Shown: one piece after another, positions 18,147 to 27,700 of the stretch
How positions within the stretch are numbered: the stretch's first letter is position 1
Layout of the letters: every line of letters begins with the position of its first letter
From: Algicella marina
Lineage (GTDB): Bacteria > Pseudomonadota > Alphaproteobacteria > Rhodobacterales > Rhodobacteraceae
Length of the DNA: 64,000 nucleotides
Reading direction: 5' to 3'
Assembly (NCBI RefSeq): GCF_009931615.1
Contig: NZ_CP046620.1
Span: 883,501 to 947,500, forward strand
Translations under genes and position numbers: made by a program
The notes under the pieces: model-generated
Database searches by the model: none
Seen by the model: only the letters and a program-made list of their open reading frames with translations
What the model was told of the DNA's origin: nothing

Positions 18147-19025
18147 TCAGAGGTCGAGTGAGCCTGACATCAGCACCCGGCCTCGGCCTCCGACCCTGAT
18201 GCCGTTGATGGCGTCGCGGGGGCCGAGAACCTCGATGTGGGCCTGGCCGGGGCGGCCCATTCCATGGCCCTGATCCGCCTTGTAGACCGGATCGTCGATG
18301 AGGCCTTCGGCCCAGAGATAGGCGGCCATGCAGCCGTTGGCGGAACCGGTGAACGGATCTTCGGCGGGCATCGGCGGCGCCAGCAGCAGGCGTGAGAAGA
18401 TGTCGCCTTCGTCGGCGCCTTCGAGCACTGTCAGGAACGGCTCCATCAGCGCAGCCTGTTCGCCCTGCCGGCTGCGCCATGCCTCCAGCCGGGCGACATC
18501 CAGTTTGGCGGCGTCGAGCGAGGGCCGATCCCGCAGGACCGTGCAGCAGAATGGCGTCCCGGTGGAGACGATGCGCGGGGTGCCGAGGATGGCATCCGTC
18601 GGGAGACCGTACATCGCTGCGATTTCCGCCGGATCCTGCGGTGCACCGAAGAGTGGCGCCGATTGTTGCATGGTGATCAGGTCGCCTTCGACCGTGATGG
18701 GGAGCACGCCGGCGCCGACCTCCAAAGTGAATTCGGCTCGGCCGGCCTTCAGCGGTACAAGCCCGCGATGCAGCAGTGACGCCACGGTGGCGATCGTCGG
18801 GTGACCGGCCATCGGGATTTCGCGGGTGGCGAGGTAGTAACGGGCACCGAAGTCGGCCTTCTCGGACGGAACAATGTAAGCACACTCGGACAGACTGGTC
18901 TCGCGCACGAGAGCCAATCGGTCTTCAATGCCGAGATCTGCGGCCTCGTGGACAACGACACAGGCGTTGCCGCCGAATGGCTGGCTGGTAAAGGCATCGA
19001 CCCAGTCGAAGGCGTATGTGGGCAT
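18147..19025 (-). CDS. PhzF family isomerase
   Basis: 292 residues from ATG at 19025 with AGGAG upstream. DWVDAFTSQPFGGNACVVV at the N-terminus, the likely catalytic E47 in LSECAY, MAGHPTIATVASLL and EDPFTGSANGCMAAYL all fit the PhzF/diaminopimelate-epimerase fold. No phenazine operon is present, so it is one of the many PhzF relatives of unknown substrate. The ridA-type gene diverges from it 162 bases upstream. Confidence 0.88.
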   Translation of the reverse strand: MPTYAFDWVDAFTSQPFGGNACVVVHEAADLGIEDRLALVRETSLSECAYIVPSEKADFGARYYLATREIPMAGHPTIATVASLLHRGLVPLKAGRAEFTLEVGAGVLPITVEGDLITMQQSAPLFGAPQDPAEIAAMYGLPTDAILGTPRIVSTGTPFCCTVLRDRPSLDAAKLDVARLEAWRSRQGEQAALMEPFLTVLEGADEGDIFSRLLLAPPMPAEDPFTGSANGCMAAYLWAEGLIDDPVYKADQGHGMGRPGQAHIEVLGPRDAINGIRVGGRGRVLMSGSLDL

Positions 19026-19187
19026 CGTTGGCTCCTCAGTTGTGGCGGAGTTTGGTTGCGACCCACGAGTTGGGCAAGGGGCGTTTCCATGACTTTTGCT
19101 GAAACGCGATATCACCGGGCGGGGATGGAGCTTGATCGGCGGGCGGTTTTGTGGCGGGGTCCGACGGGCAAACATAAGGAGCGGCGG

Positions 19188-19577
19188 ATGCCCGAATTTC
19201 ACATGATCGCCAGCGGCCCGACGCCCGTGGCACCCTTCAGCCATGCGGTGGAGGCCGATGGCTGGGTGATGCTGACGGGGCAGATGCCGACCTGGCCCGG
19301 CGAACCGGAGCGGGCTTTGCCGGAGGGCATTGTCGCCCAGACTCAGCGGGTGATGGACAACCTCGAACTCATTCTGAAGGGCATTGGCATGTCGCTGGCT
19401 GATGTCTTGCAATGCCGGTGCTACCTGACGGAATTCGAACGGGATTACGGGGCGTTCAACGAGACATACAGCGCCCGGTTCTCCGAGCATCGTCGACCGG
19501 CCCGGACGACCATCGGCGTCACGGCGCTGGCGGTCGGCGCGCTGGTGGAGATCGACATGGTGGCGAAGCGGCCCTGA
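19188..19577 (+). CDS. RidA/YjgF family protein
   Basis: 129 residues from ATG at 19188 with AAGGAG upstream. Family landmarks: APFSHAVEADGWVMLTGQMP, a central VMDNLELILKGIGMSLADVLQCRCYL, and the closing RPARTTIGVTALAVGALVEIDMVA, including the Arg that binds the carboxylate of the imine substrate. RidA deaminates reactive 2-aminoacrylate, protecting PLP enzymes. It heads a tightly packed run of eight forward genes. Confidence 0.9.
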   Translation: MPEFHMIASGPTPVAPFSHAVEADGWVMLTGQMPTWPGEPERALPEGIVAQTQRVMDNLELILKGIGMSLADVLQCRCYLTEFERDYGAFNETYSARFSEHRRPARTTIGVTALAVGALVEIDMVAKRP

Positions 19578-20380
19578 TGGTTGCGGCAAGTGAGATCGGA
19601 GTGGCTGGCTGGCGTCTGTGGCTGACCGAATTCTGGTGGTTCGGAGTGCGACAGGCCTGGGCCTGCCTGTTCGGCGGGCTGATGCTGGCGCTCATCGTCG
19701 CCACACATTTCTTCTGGCCCGATGGCGCCGTGCTGCATCGCTACGACTTCCTGTTTCTGGCGGCGCTTATCGTGCAGGCGGGCCTGCTGGCACTCGGACT
19801 GGAAAGCTGGGAGGAGGCGCGGGTGATCCTGCTGTTCCACGTTGTGGGCACGGCGATGGAACTGTTCAAGACCTACGCAGGCAGCTGGATCTATCCGGAG
19901 GAAGCGATCTTCCGTATCGGCGGAGTGCCGTTGTTCTCCGGCTTCATGTATTCTGCGGTTGGTTCCTACCTCGCACGGGTGTGGCGGCTGTTCGATTTCC
20001 GCTTCACCCGCTATCCGCCGTTCTTGGCGACGGTGGCGGTGAGCGTGCTGGCCTACATCAACTTCTTTACCCATCACTACGTCGTCGATCTGCGCTATCC
20101 GCTGATTGCGGCGACGGTGCTGCTGTACGGGCCGACATGGGTGCATTACACGCCGCGGCGGATGCGGTTGCGGATGCCATTGGTGCTGGGATTCTTCCTC
20201 GTGGCGCTGTTCATCTGGTTTGCGGAGAACATCGGCACCTTTGCCGGGGCGTGGATGTATCCGAACCAGAAGGAGGGCTGGGCCGTGGTGCATTTTTCCA
20301 AGCTTGGGTCTTGGTATCTGCTGATGATCCTGAGCTTCGTGATGGTCAGTTGGGTGGCGCGGCCGGAGGCGGAGACTTGA
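19577..20380 (+). CDS. DUF817 family integral membrane protein
   Basis: 267 residues, about eight membrane segments. Family-like stretches: FWWFGVRQAWACLFGG, GTAMELFKTYAGSWIYPE, GVPLFSGFMYSAVGSYLAR and NIGTFAGAWMYPNQ. DUF817 proteins are conserved membrane proteins of unknown function. ATG at 19577 overlaps the RidA stop (TGATG), so translation is probably coupled. Confidence 0.85.
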   Translation: MVAASEIGVAGWRLWLTEFWWFGVRQAWACLFGGLMLALIVATHFFWPDGAVLHRYDFLFLAALIVQAGLLALGLESWEEARVILLFHVVGTAMELFKTYAGSWIYPEEAIFRIGGVPLFSGFMYSAVGSYLARVWRLFDFRFTRYPPFLATVAVSVLAYINFFTHHYVVDLRYPLIAATVLLYGPTWVHYTPRRMRLRMPLVLGFFLVALFIWFAENIGTFAGAWMYPNQKEGWAVVHFSKLGSWYLLMILSFVMVSWVARPEAET

Positions 20381-20411
20381 CGAAAGGCCCCTGGCGGTGG
20401 CCTTTGGGGGC

Positions 20412-23177
20412 ATGAGCCTTTCGCATCCCGCCATCGCCCCGCCGCTGCCCTTTGCCTCCGCCCCGGCCGAGGAGGCGCGGGCACGCTACCGAGACACCAC
20501 GATCGCGGACCTGGCCGCTGGAGCGGCCGGGTGCAGCCCGTACCTCGCCGGGTTGCTGGCGCGAGAGGAAGAATGGCTGCGGGAGGTTTTGCCCCTGAGC
20601 CGGGAAGAGGGGCTGGCGCGCTGTTTTGAGGCGGAAGAGGGGGCTGAACTGGCATCCATGCTGCGCCGGACAAAGGCGCGGGCGGCGTTGTGGGCCGGGC
20701 TGGGCGATCTGTCCAACGACTGGACGCTGGAACAGGTGACAGGGGCGCTGACCGAGGTGGCGGATCGGGCTGTCGATACGGCGATGCGATCGCTGGTGGA
20801 TGCCGAGATCGCCCGCGGCAAGCTGCCGGACGTGGGTGCGCCCTGCGGTGGATTGTTCGCGCTGGCCATGGGCAAGATGGGGGCGCATGAGCTGAACTAT
20901 TCGTCGGACATCGACCTGATTCTGCTGTTCGACGAGACGCTTTATCCGGCGGAGGATTACCAGAATGTGCGGCGGATCTTCGTGCGGATTGCGCAGAAGC
21001 TGGTGCGGATACTGTCCGACAACACGTCCGAGGGGTATGTTTTTCGCACCGATTTGCGGCTGCGCCCAAACCCTTCGGTGACGCCGGTTGTGATCGGTGT
21101 CGGTGCGGCGGAGCGGTATTACGAGGCGGAGGGGCGCGGCTGGGAACGCTCGGCGATGATCAAGGCGCGGCCCTGTGCCGGCGATATCGCGGCAGGCGAG
21201 CGGTTCATGGAGGATCTCCGGCCTTTCGTCTGGCGGCGGCACCTCGATTTTGCGGCAATCGAGGATGCGCATACGATGCGGCTGCGTATCCGTGAGCACA
21301 AGGGACTGGCCGGTCCTTTCCGGTTGCCGGGCCACAACGTGAAACTGGGGCAGGGCGGTATCCGCGAGATCGAGTTCTTCGCGCAGACGCACCAGCTTAT
21401 CCTCGGCGGCCGCCAACCGGAGCTGCGGTTGCGTGGTACATGTCCGGCTTTGAAGGCACTGGCCGAAGGTGGCTGGGTGCCAAGCGACCTGGCGGCGGAT
21501 CTCGCGACGGCCTATCGCGCCCACAGGGTGCTGGAACACCGATTGCAGATGCTGGACGACGCGCAGACCCATACCTATCCCGAGAGCGATGACAGTCGGA
21601 GTCGGCTGGCCTTGTTCTGCGGAGCGCAGGATGCCGCGGCATTCGAAGCGCACGAGGCGGCACGATTCAAGGCGGTACACGCGGCAACGGAGGATTTCTT
21701 CGCCCCGGACAAGGCGGTGCAGGCCGACTGGACCGGGTTTGCCGATGAGGAGGCGGCATTGGAGCGGGTGGACGGGTGGCAGAGCCTGCCGGCGCTGCGC
21801 TCCGACCGGGCGCGCAATATCTTCCGACGGCTATTGCCGAAGATTTCCGCACGGTTGGCCACCGCACGTGCGCCGGATGAGGCGCTGGTGCACTTCGACA
21901 GGTTTATCAGGGGCTTGCCAGCCGGTGTTCAAGTGTTTTCGTTGTTTGACTCGCGGCCGGAACTGCTGGATCTCGTGGTTGAAATCTGTGCTGTCGCGCC
22001 GCGGTTGGCCGGCTATCTTGGACACAACGCGCATGTGCTGGACTCCTTTCTGAGTGCCGACTTCTTTCGGCCGTTGCCGGGTTGCGATGCGCTGGAAGCG
22101 GAGTTGCGGGCCGTGCTGGATGAGGTGGGCGACTACGAGCGCGCACTGGATAGCGTGCGCGTCTGGGTGCGCGAGCGGCACTTCCGGGTGGGCGTGCAAT
22201 TGCTGCGCGGACTGGCTCCACCCGAGGAGGCGGCGCGCGAATACGCCGATCTGGCGGAAGCCGCCGTGAGGGCGTTGCTGCCGCTGGTGGTGGATGAATT
22301 CGCCGTGCGGTTCGGACGACCGCCGGGTGCCGGACTGGCCGTGGTGGGTATGGGCAAGCTGGGCAGTCGGGAGATGACGGCCTCCTCCGATCTCGACCTG
22401 ATCATCATCTACGATGCGGCAGGCGTGGAAGCGTCAGACGGCCCGAAGAGCCTTGACGCTGCCGTCTATTATTCACGGTTGACCAAGGCGTTCCTGTCGG
22501 CATTGACGGTGCCGACGGCCGAAGGTGGGCTGTATGAAGTGGACATGCGATTGCGGCCCTCGGGGCGGCAGGGACCTGTGGCCACGGGCCTGGCGAGTTT
22601 CACCAAGTACCAGCAAGAGGAAGCATGGACCTGGGAACATCTGGCGCTGACACGCGCGCGGGTGGTGGCCGTTGCCGGAGAACCGGCGCTGCGGGCCCGG
22701 ATTGAGACGGCGGTGCGTGAGGGCCTGTGCGCGGCCCGACCGCGTGACGAGGTGATGGCGGACATGCGCGATATGCGCCGCCGGTTGCTGGAGGCCAAGG
22801 GCAGCGGCAGTATCTGGGATGTGAAGACCGGGCCGGGAAGGCTTCTCGACATGGATCTGTACTTGCAGGCCGGTGCCCTGACGGAGCAACTGGTGGAGAG
22901 CCATGCGCCGCGTGACATGCTGTCGGCGCTGGCAGACCGGGGGTATCTGACCCCTGCGGATGCCCGGACGCTCTCCACCGCCTACCGGGCCTTCTCGACA
23001 GTGCAGCATCTGGCTCGGGTGGCGGTCGAGGGCACGCTGGACCGCGACAAGATGGGCACCGGCGCGGCGGAAGTGCTGTGTCGTGCGCTGGGCGTGGCCG
23101 ACATTGAAGCGCTGGAGGCGGAACTGACCATCCAGGCCGAGGCGGCGGCGGCGGTGATCGATGCTGGTATCGGCTGA
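20412..23177 (+). CDS. glnE: Bifunctional glutamine synthetase adenylyltransferase/deadenylase
   Basis: About 921 residues from ATG at 20412; GTG at 20397 would add five. Two nucleotidyltransferase domains are visible: AMGKMGAHELNYSSDIDLI in the N-terminal half (de-adenylylation) and GMGKLGSREMTASSDLDLI in the C-terminal half (adenylylation), each with the DxD metal site and followed by its RP.G...-type region (LRLRPNPSV; MRLRPSGRQG). GlnE tunes glutamine synthetase in response to PII and glutamine. It lies between DUF817 and a deacetylase gene whose start overlaps its stop. Confidence 0.95.
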   Translation: MSLSHPAIAPPLPFASAPAEEARARYRDTTIADLAAGAAGCSPYLAGLLAREEEWLREVLPLSREEGLARCFEAEEGAELASMLRRTKARAALWAGLGDLSNDWTLEQVTGALTEVADRAVDTAMRSLVDAEIARGKLPDVGAPCGGLFALAMGKMGAHELNYSSDIDLILLFDETLYPAEDYQNVRRIFVRIAQKLVRILSDNTSEGYVFRTDLRLRPNPSVTPVVIGVGAAERYYEAEGRGWERSAMIKARPCAGDIAAGERFMEDLRPFVWRRHLDFAAIEDAHTMRLRIREHKGLAGPFRLPGHNVKLGQGGIREIEFFAQTHQLILGGRQPELRLRGTCPALKALAEGGWVPSDLAADLATAYRAHRVLEHRLQMLDDAQTHTYPESDDSRSRLALFCGAQDAAAFEAHEAARFKAVHAATEDFFAPDKAVQADWTGFADEEAALERVDGWQSLPALRSDRARNIFRRLLPKISARLATARAPDEALVHFDRFIRGLPAGVQVFSLFDSRPELLDLVVEICAVAPRLAGYLGHNAHVLDSFLSADFFRPLPGCDALEAELRAVLDEVGDYERALDSVRVWVRERHFRVGVQLLRGLAPPEEAAREYADLAEAAVRALLPLVVDEFAVRFGRPPGAGLAVVGMGKLGSREMTASSDLDLIIIYDAAGVEASDGPKSLDAAVYYSRLTKAFLSALTVPTAEGGLYEVDMRLRPSGRQGPVATGLASFTKYQQEEAWTWEHLALTRARVVAVAGEPALRARIETAVREGLCAARPRDEVMADMRDMRRRLLEAKGSGSIWDVKTGPGRLLDMDLYLQAGALTEQLVESHAPRDMLSALADRGYLTPADARTLSTAYRAFSTVQHLARVAVEGTLDRDKMGTGAAEVLCRALGVADIEALEAELTIQAEAAAAVIDAGIG

Positions 23178-24088
23178 TGTTGCCGATCGTCTACCATCCG
23201 GACTACATGGCGCCGTTGAAGCCGGGGCACCGTTTTCCGATGTCGAAATATGGCTATCTGCGGCAGTCGCTGATCGCAGATGGTCTGTTGCCGCAAGTTG
23301 GCGGCTACCTGGCTCCGGCGCCCGCCCGCTTTTCAGAAATCGCTGCCTGCCATGCGCCGGATTACGTTGACCGGGTGTTCACCCAGACCTGCCGACCGGA
23401 CGAGGTGCGGCGCATCGGTCTGCCGGATACCGAACGGGTGGCGCGGCGCGCGCGGCTGTCGGCCGCCGGGACGACGCTGGCGGCGCGTCTGGCGCTGGAA
23501 CATGGCGCCGCCTGCAATGCCGCCGGTGGCAGCCATCATGCCGGGCCGGAAGGTGGTGCGGGGTTCTGCGTCTTCAACGATGTCGCGGTAGCGGCGCGGG
23601 CGCTGCTGGATGCCGGGCAGGTGTCACGGGTCCTGATTCTCGATCTTGATGTGCATCAGGGTGACGGCACCGCCCGGATATTCGCAGACTGTCCGGCGGT
23701 GCATACCTTTTCGCTGCATGCGGAGCGCAACTACCCGGCGGTCAAGGCCGTCTCCGACGAGGATGTTGCACTGCCGGACGGTATCGGCGACGCGGCTTAC
23801 CTCGCCGTTCTTGCGGGCGTGCTGCCGAAACTGCTGGCGGAGGTGCGGCCGGAAATCGTGTTCTACAATGCCGGGGTCGATCCGCATGAGGCGGACCGCC
23901 TCGGGCGTCTGTCACTGAGCGACGCCGGGCTTGCGGAGCGGGAGGCCTATGTATTTGCCACCGTGCGGACCGCTGGCATTCCTGTTGTCGGGGTGCTCGG
24001 TGGCGGCTATGACACGGACATGCCCGCCCTCGGGGCCCGCCATGCGGCGATGTTCCGGGCGGCCGCGGCGGAACTGGCGCGGGGCTGA
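23177..24088 (+). CDS. Histone deacetylase family protein (class II-like)
   Basis: 303 residues. GSHHAGPEGGAGFCVFND with the catalytic histidine pair (H120, H121), DLDVHQGDGT (D156, D158 and H160; zinc site) and VLGGGYD are the arginase/deacetylase-fold motifs. Bacterial members remove acetyl groups from lysine, polyamines or small molecules. ATG overlaps the glnE stop (TGATG). Substrate unknown. Confidence 0.92.
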   Translation: MLPIVYHPDYMAPLKPGHRFPMSKYGYLRQSLIADGLLPQVGGYLAPAPARFSEIAACHAPDYVDRVFTQTCRPDEVRRIGLPDTERVARRARLSAAGTTLAARLALEHGAACNAAGGSHHAGPEGGAGFCVFNDVAVAARALLDAGQVSRVLILDLDVHQGDGTARIFADCPAVHTFSLHAERNYPAVKAVSDEDVALPDGIGDAAYLAVLAGVLPKLLAEVRPEIVFYNAGVDPHEADRLGRLSLSDAGLAEREAYVFATVRTAGIPVVGVLGGGYDTDMPALGARHAAMFRAAAAELARG

Positions 24089-24097
24089 GGAGGTACG

Positions 24098-24367
24098 ATG
24101 CCGAAAGGAGACCATCCGCTGGACCCGCGTGGCCTGATCATGGAGGCCTATCGCATAGAGGGCATCACCCCGCAGGACTGTCGCACGATCTTCTTTGACT
24201 GGGCGATGGGTCTGGACGCGGATCAGGATTCGCGGTCGGCCGTGCTGGTCCTGCGGGACCACTATGGCCCGAAAAACCCAGACCATCCGATGACGCGTGT
24301 GCTGGAAGAGGACACCGCGAGCAAGCCGGCTTCGCGCCGCACGCGGCGGCGGAGAACGCAGCGCTGA
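24098..24367 (+). CDS. Small conserved protein of unknown function
   Basis: 89 residues with GAGGTACG upstream of ATG. Core pattern DPRGLIMEAYRIEGI, DCRTIFFDWAMGL, NPDHPMTRVL and a very basic tail (RRTRRRRTQR). I recall similar small proteins in Rhodobacteraceae genomes without a known role. It sits between the deacetylase gene (nine bases) and an acyltransferase gene (TGATG overlap). Confidence 0.75.
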   Translation: MPKGDHPLDPRGLIMEAYRIEGITPQDCRTIFFDWAMGLDADQDSRSAVLVLRDHYGPKNPDHPMTRVLEEDTASKPASRRTRRRRTQR

Positions 24368-25440
24368 TGGTGCACGGGCTGACGATGCTCCGCGGGTTGG
24401 GGGCGGCACTCGTGGTTCTGTTCCACGTCTATTATTCGCCCGGAGATCGCAGCGGTTTTTTCATCGACCTCCTGCACCGTGGCTTTATTGGTGTGGATCT
24501 GTTCTTTGTATTGTCGGGTTTCGTGCTGGCACATGTGTATGCCCGCGACATCCTGACGGCGGGAGCGTTTTCCTACGGCGACTACGTGCGCAACCGTTTC
24601 GCGCGGATCTACCCGCTGCATCTGGTTGTCACGCTGTTTCTGGTGGTGCTGGCGCTGACTATTCCCGAAGCCATCGCGAAAGCCGGACTGCGGGCCATCT
24701 GGCATGATCTGCCGCTGCACCTGCTGATGCTGCAGGTCTGGGCGATTTTCGGGATATCGAGCTGGAATTTCCCGGATTGGACGATCAGCGCGGAATTCGT
24801 CGCCTATCTCTGTTTGCCGTGGATCATCCGGGGCTTTTTCCGGCTGACACCGCAGCAGGGGCTGATGATCGCGCTGGCAGTGCATGCGGTGGTGCTGGCA
24901 GCGACCTCGGGCATCGGCAACGGATACTACTATCTTTCCTACGGCTACGGCCTGCTGCGGCTGTTTCCGGAATTTCTGCTGGGCATCGCCGTCTATCGGA
25001 TGGTGCCGGCGGGGGGGGATGCGGATGCGCGGCGGTCTCGGCTGATCTTGCTCGGCTTGCTCCTGCTGCTCGCGGCGATGCTGGGGTTTGCCGGTGGCTG
25101 GATAATCCTGTCGCCGGTGCTTGGCGCGATCGTGTTCTTCGCCGCGACGTCGGAGTTCCGCCTGGAAGAAGGCCGGCATGTGCGGGCTGCGGTCTACCTT
25201 GGGCGGATTTCCTATGCGACCTACCTGGTGCACATGCCGGTGGTGATGGTGATCCGCGCATATCTGGGCCTGTCTTCGGTGGATCCGCTGACGACCCCGC
25301 AGGCAATGGCGATCGTCGCGGCGATTTACCTCGCCTCGGTGGCGTTGCACCATCTGGTGGAGGAACCGGCACGCAAGGCCCTGCGTGCGGGCCGCAACAG
25401 CAAAGGGAGGCAGGAAAATGAAAATAGCCGATCTGGGTGA
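24367..25440 (+). CDS. Acyltransferase 3 family membrane protein (OafA-like)
   Basis: 357 residues with about ten membrane segments. LTMLRGLGAALVVLFHVYY carries the conserved catalytic-type His near residue 20; LFFVLSGFVLAHVYARD and RFARIYPLHL are the other family marks. These inner-membrane enzymes O-acylate sugars of surface polysaccharides or lipids. The 3' end overlaps pcaD by 23 bases. No glycosyltransferase genes are adjacent. Confidence 0.88.
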   Translation: MVHGLTMLRGLGAALVVLFHVYYSPGDRSGFFIDLLHRGFIGVDLFFVLSGFVLAHVYARDILTAGAFSYGDYVRNRFARIYPLHLVVTLFLVVLALTIPEAIAKAGLRAIWHDLPLHLLMLQVWAIFGISSWNFPDWTISAEFVAYLCLPWIIRGFFRLTPQQGLMIALAVHAVVLAATSGIGNGYYYLSYGYGLLRLFPEFLLGIAVYRMVPAGGDADARRSRLILLGLLLLLAAMLGFAGGWIILSPVLGAIVFFAATSEFRLEEGRHVRAAVYLGRISYATYLVHMPVVMVIRAYLGLSSVDPLTTPQAMAIVAAIYLASVALHHLVEEPARKALRAGRNSKGRQENENSRSG

Positions 25441-26197
25441 TCTATCCTTGCATTGGCGTGAGGATGGCACGCCGGAGGGCAGGCCACTTATCTTCGCCAA
25501 TTCTCTGGGCACGGATCTGAGGCTGTGGGATGCGCTGCTGCCGCTGTTGCCGCCCGGTTACCGGATCATCCGCTTCGACAAGCGCGGGCATGGACTTTCC
25601 GAATGCCCGAAGGGCCCCTATGCGATGGGGGCACTGGTGCGGGACGCTGAACGTCTTCTGGACCATCTGCAGGTTCGCGACTGCATCTTCGTCGGCCTTT
25701 CGATTGGCGGCATGATCGCGCAGGGGCTGGCCGTGAAGCGACCTGATCTCGTCTCGGCAATGGTCTTGTCGAACACCGGAGCGAAACTCGGCACCGCGCA
25801 GATGTGGCAGGACCGGATGGATGCGATCGCGGCGGGTGGAATCTCTGCGCTGTCGGACGCTATCCTCGAACGCTGGTTTTCCGACGCGTTCCGCGGGACG
25901 CCGGAGCTGGCGCTGTGGCGGGCGATGCTGGAGCGGACGCCCGTCGAAGGTTATCTGGGCTGCTGCGCGGCCATTGCCGGCACCGATTTCATTACCCCCA
26001 CGTCCGGCCTGCGGTTGCCCACACTGGGTATCGCGGGCAGCGAAGACGGCGCCAGCCCGCCAGATGTCGTCCGTGAAGTCACCGGGCTGGTTCCCGGCGC
26101 ACGTTTTGCACTGATCAGGGGTGCGGGGCACCTGCCTTGCGTGGAAAAGCCCGCCGAGTATGCGGCTATCCTGAACGGTTTTCTGGAGGAACTATGA
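25418..26197 (+). CDS. pcaD: 3-oxoadipate enol-lactonase
   Basis: 259 residues, alpha/beta hydrolase. Nucleophile S95 in GLSIGG, oxyanion region FANSLGTDLR and catalytic His in GAGHLPCVE near the end. It hydrolyses 3-oxoadipate enol-lactone to 3-oxoadipate in the protocatechuate branch of the beta-ketoadipate pathway. The assignment is helped by pcaC overlapping by four bases and pcaB facing it. GGGAGGCAG precedes ATG, inside the acyltransferase gene. Confidence 0.9.
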   Translation: MKIADLGDLSLHWREDGTPEGRPLIFANSLGTDLRLWDALLPLLPPGYRIIRFDKRGHGLSECPKGPYAMGALVRDAERLLDHLQVRDCIFVGLSIGGMIAQGLAVKRPDLVSAMVLSNTGAKLGTAQMWQDRMDAIAAGGISALSDAILERWFSDAFRGTPELALWRAMLERTPVEGYLGCCAAIAGTDFITPTSGLRLPTLGIAGSEDGASPPDVVREVTGLVPGARFALIRGAGHLPCVEKPAEYAAILNGFLEEL

Positions 26198-26571
26198 ACG
26201 AACGATTTGACGCTGGTATGAAGGTGCGCCGGAAAGTGCTGGGCGATGCCCATGTCGACCGGGCGGAGGCAGCGAAGACTGAGTTCGACACGGCGTTTCA
26301 GGGCCTGATCACGGAAGGGGCGTGGGGCACCGTCTGGGCCAGCGACGGGATCAGCCTGCGCGAACGCTCGATGTTGACGCTGGCGCTGCTGGCGGCCTGC
26401 GGCAATTTTGAGGAGATCCCGATGCATATCCGCGCCACCGCCAATACGGGTGCGAGCAAGCAGGATGTGCTGGAGGTGTTTCAACACGTGGCGATCTATG
26501 CCGGTGTACCGCGCGCCAACCATGCGCTGAAACTGGCGAAGGCGACCTACGCGGAGATGGAAGCGGATTGA
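26194..26571 (+). CDS. pcaC: 4-carboxymuconolactone decarboxylase
   Basis: 125 residues, typical length. The carboxymuconolactone decarboxylase domain shows the pattern SLRERSMLTLALLAACG, EIPMHIRATANTG and a conserved His in FQHVAIYAGVPR. It decarboxylates gamma-carboxymuconolactone to the enol-lactone that PcaD uses. ATG overlaps the pcaD stop (ATGA) and GGAGG lies just upstream. Confidence 0.92.
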   Translation: MNERFDAGMKVRRKVLGDAHVDRAEAAKTEFDTAFQGLITEGAWGTVWASDGISLRERSMLTLALLAACGNFEEIPMHIRATANTGASKQDVLEVFQHVAIYAGVPRANHALKLAKATYAEMEAD

Positions 26572-26674
26572 CGGCGGAAAATTCGGCCTAAGGTTGCCTT
26601 CTGATTTGCGGAAATGTCCGCCCCCGGTTTCGCGCATCGGAGCCGGTGGCCTTTGCGCCGTGGGTCTGAAACGG

Positions 26675-27700
26675 CTATGCCGGGCTGCCGAAATCCTCGA
26701 TCTGGCCGAGTAATTCTTCGGCGGCCAACAATGCCGCGCCGGTGGACTCCGCCATCTGCGGCAAGGCCAGCCATTCGCCGGCCCAGGCGATGCCGGAGCG
26801 CTCCATCTCATGGATGCCGGTCATGGTTGGAAGCATTGTTGCAGTCCAGCGGGCGAGGGTGACGAGGGTTTCGGCCCGAACGGGGTTCTGCTTGTGGGGC
26901 ATGGCGGAACTGGTGCCGCCGCCTGACAGGCGGACCTCGCCTATGCCTTGCTGGGCCATGAGGGCGGTGTCGAGGCCGATCTTGCCGAGGGCGGTGGCGA
27001 GGCGCGAGAGCCAGTGCGCGTAATCGGCGAGGTGGCTGCGGTCGGTGTGGCGGGGCCGCTCCGGCACAGCAAGGCCGAGGCTGTCGGCCATGGCGGTGGC
27101 GAGATCGGGATCGTCACGGGTGCCGACCGGGCCGCCGAACTGGAGGATGGCGGTGGCGGCCGTGACCGTCGTAAGGCGGTTGCCGGCCTCGATCAGGGGG
27201 GCACGCCATGTGGCGATGCGATCGGCGACGGTGATCGGCAGGGCCGCCTGAAGACGGGTGCGTGCCATGAGCGGGCGACTGCCGTGCCTGGCTTCCAGGG
27301 CTGCGAGGGCTTCGAGAATGGCGGCGAGACGCGGTGCGAACAGCGATGACAGATCCCGGAGAATGCGGGCCGTGGCGGTATCAAGCAGGTCTTGGCTGGT
27401 GGCGCCGGTGTGGAAAGCACGGGCGGCATCGGGGCCGATATGGGTCTTGATCTGTCGGGTCAGGCCGGGAACGAGAAGGCCGTCGTCACGGGTGCTTTCA
27501 CGCAGCGCCGCGATGTCCGGCTTGAAACTGGCGAGGGCTGCCAGCGCTGCCTCGGCATCTGCGGACTCGGCCCGGCCGGTGGCGGCCAAGGCTTTCGTCA
27601 GCGCGATTTCGAAGGCGATGCACTCGGCGATCAGGCGCTCTTCGGAGAAGAGGGTCGCCACCTCCGGGTCTGTCAGGAGCGGATGGGCGTAGGCGCTCAT
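26675..27700 (-). CDS. pcaB: 3-carboxy-cis,cis-muconate cycloisomerase
   Basis: 341 residues; fumarase/aspartase superfamily. The signature GGGTSSAMPHKQNPV and HTGATSQDLLDT, which holds the active-site His, are present. It is about 100 residues shorter than the Pseudomonas enzyme because the C-terminal domain is lacking, a short form I recall in Rhodobacteraceae. It is convergent with pcaD-pcaC and overlaps the M20 peptidase gene stop by four bases. The ring-cleavage dioxygenase pcaGH and regulator pcaQ are not in the window. Confidence 0.88.
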   Translation of the reverse strand: MSAYAHPLLTDPEVATLFSEERLIAECIAFEIALTKALAATGRAESADAEAALAALASFKPDIAALRESTRDDGLLVPGLTRQIKTHIGPDAARAFHTGATSQDLLDTATARILRDLSSLFAPRLAAILEALAALEARHGSRPLMARTRLQAALPITVADRIATWRAPLIEAGNRLTTVTAATAILQFGGPVGTRDDPDLATAMADSLGLAVPERPRHTDRSHLADYAHWLSRLATALGKIGLDTALMAQQGIGEVRLSGGGTSSAMPHKQNPVRAETLVTLARWTATMLPTMTGIHEMERSGIAWAGEWLALPQMAESTGAALLAAEELLGQIEDFGSPA

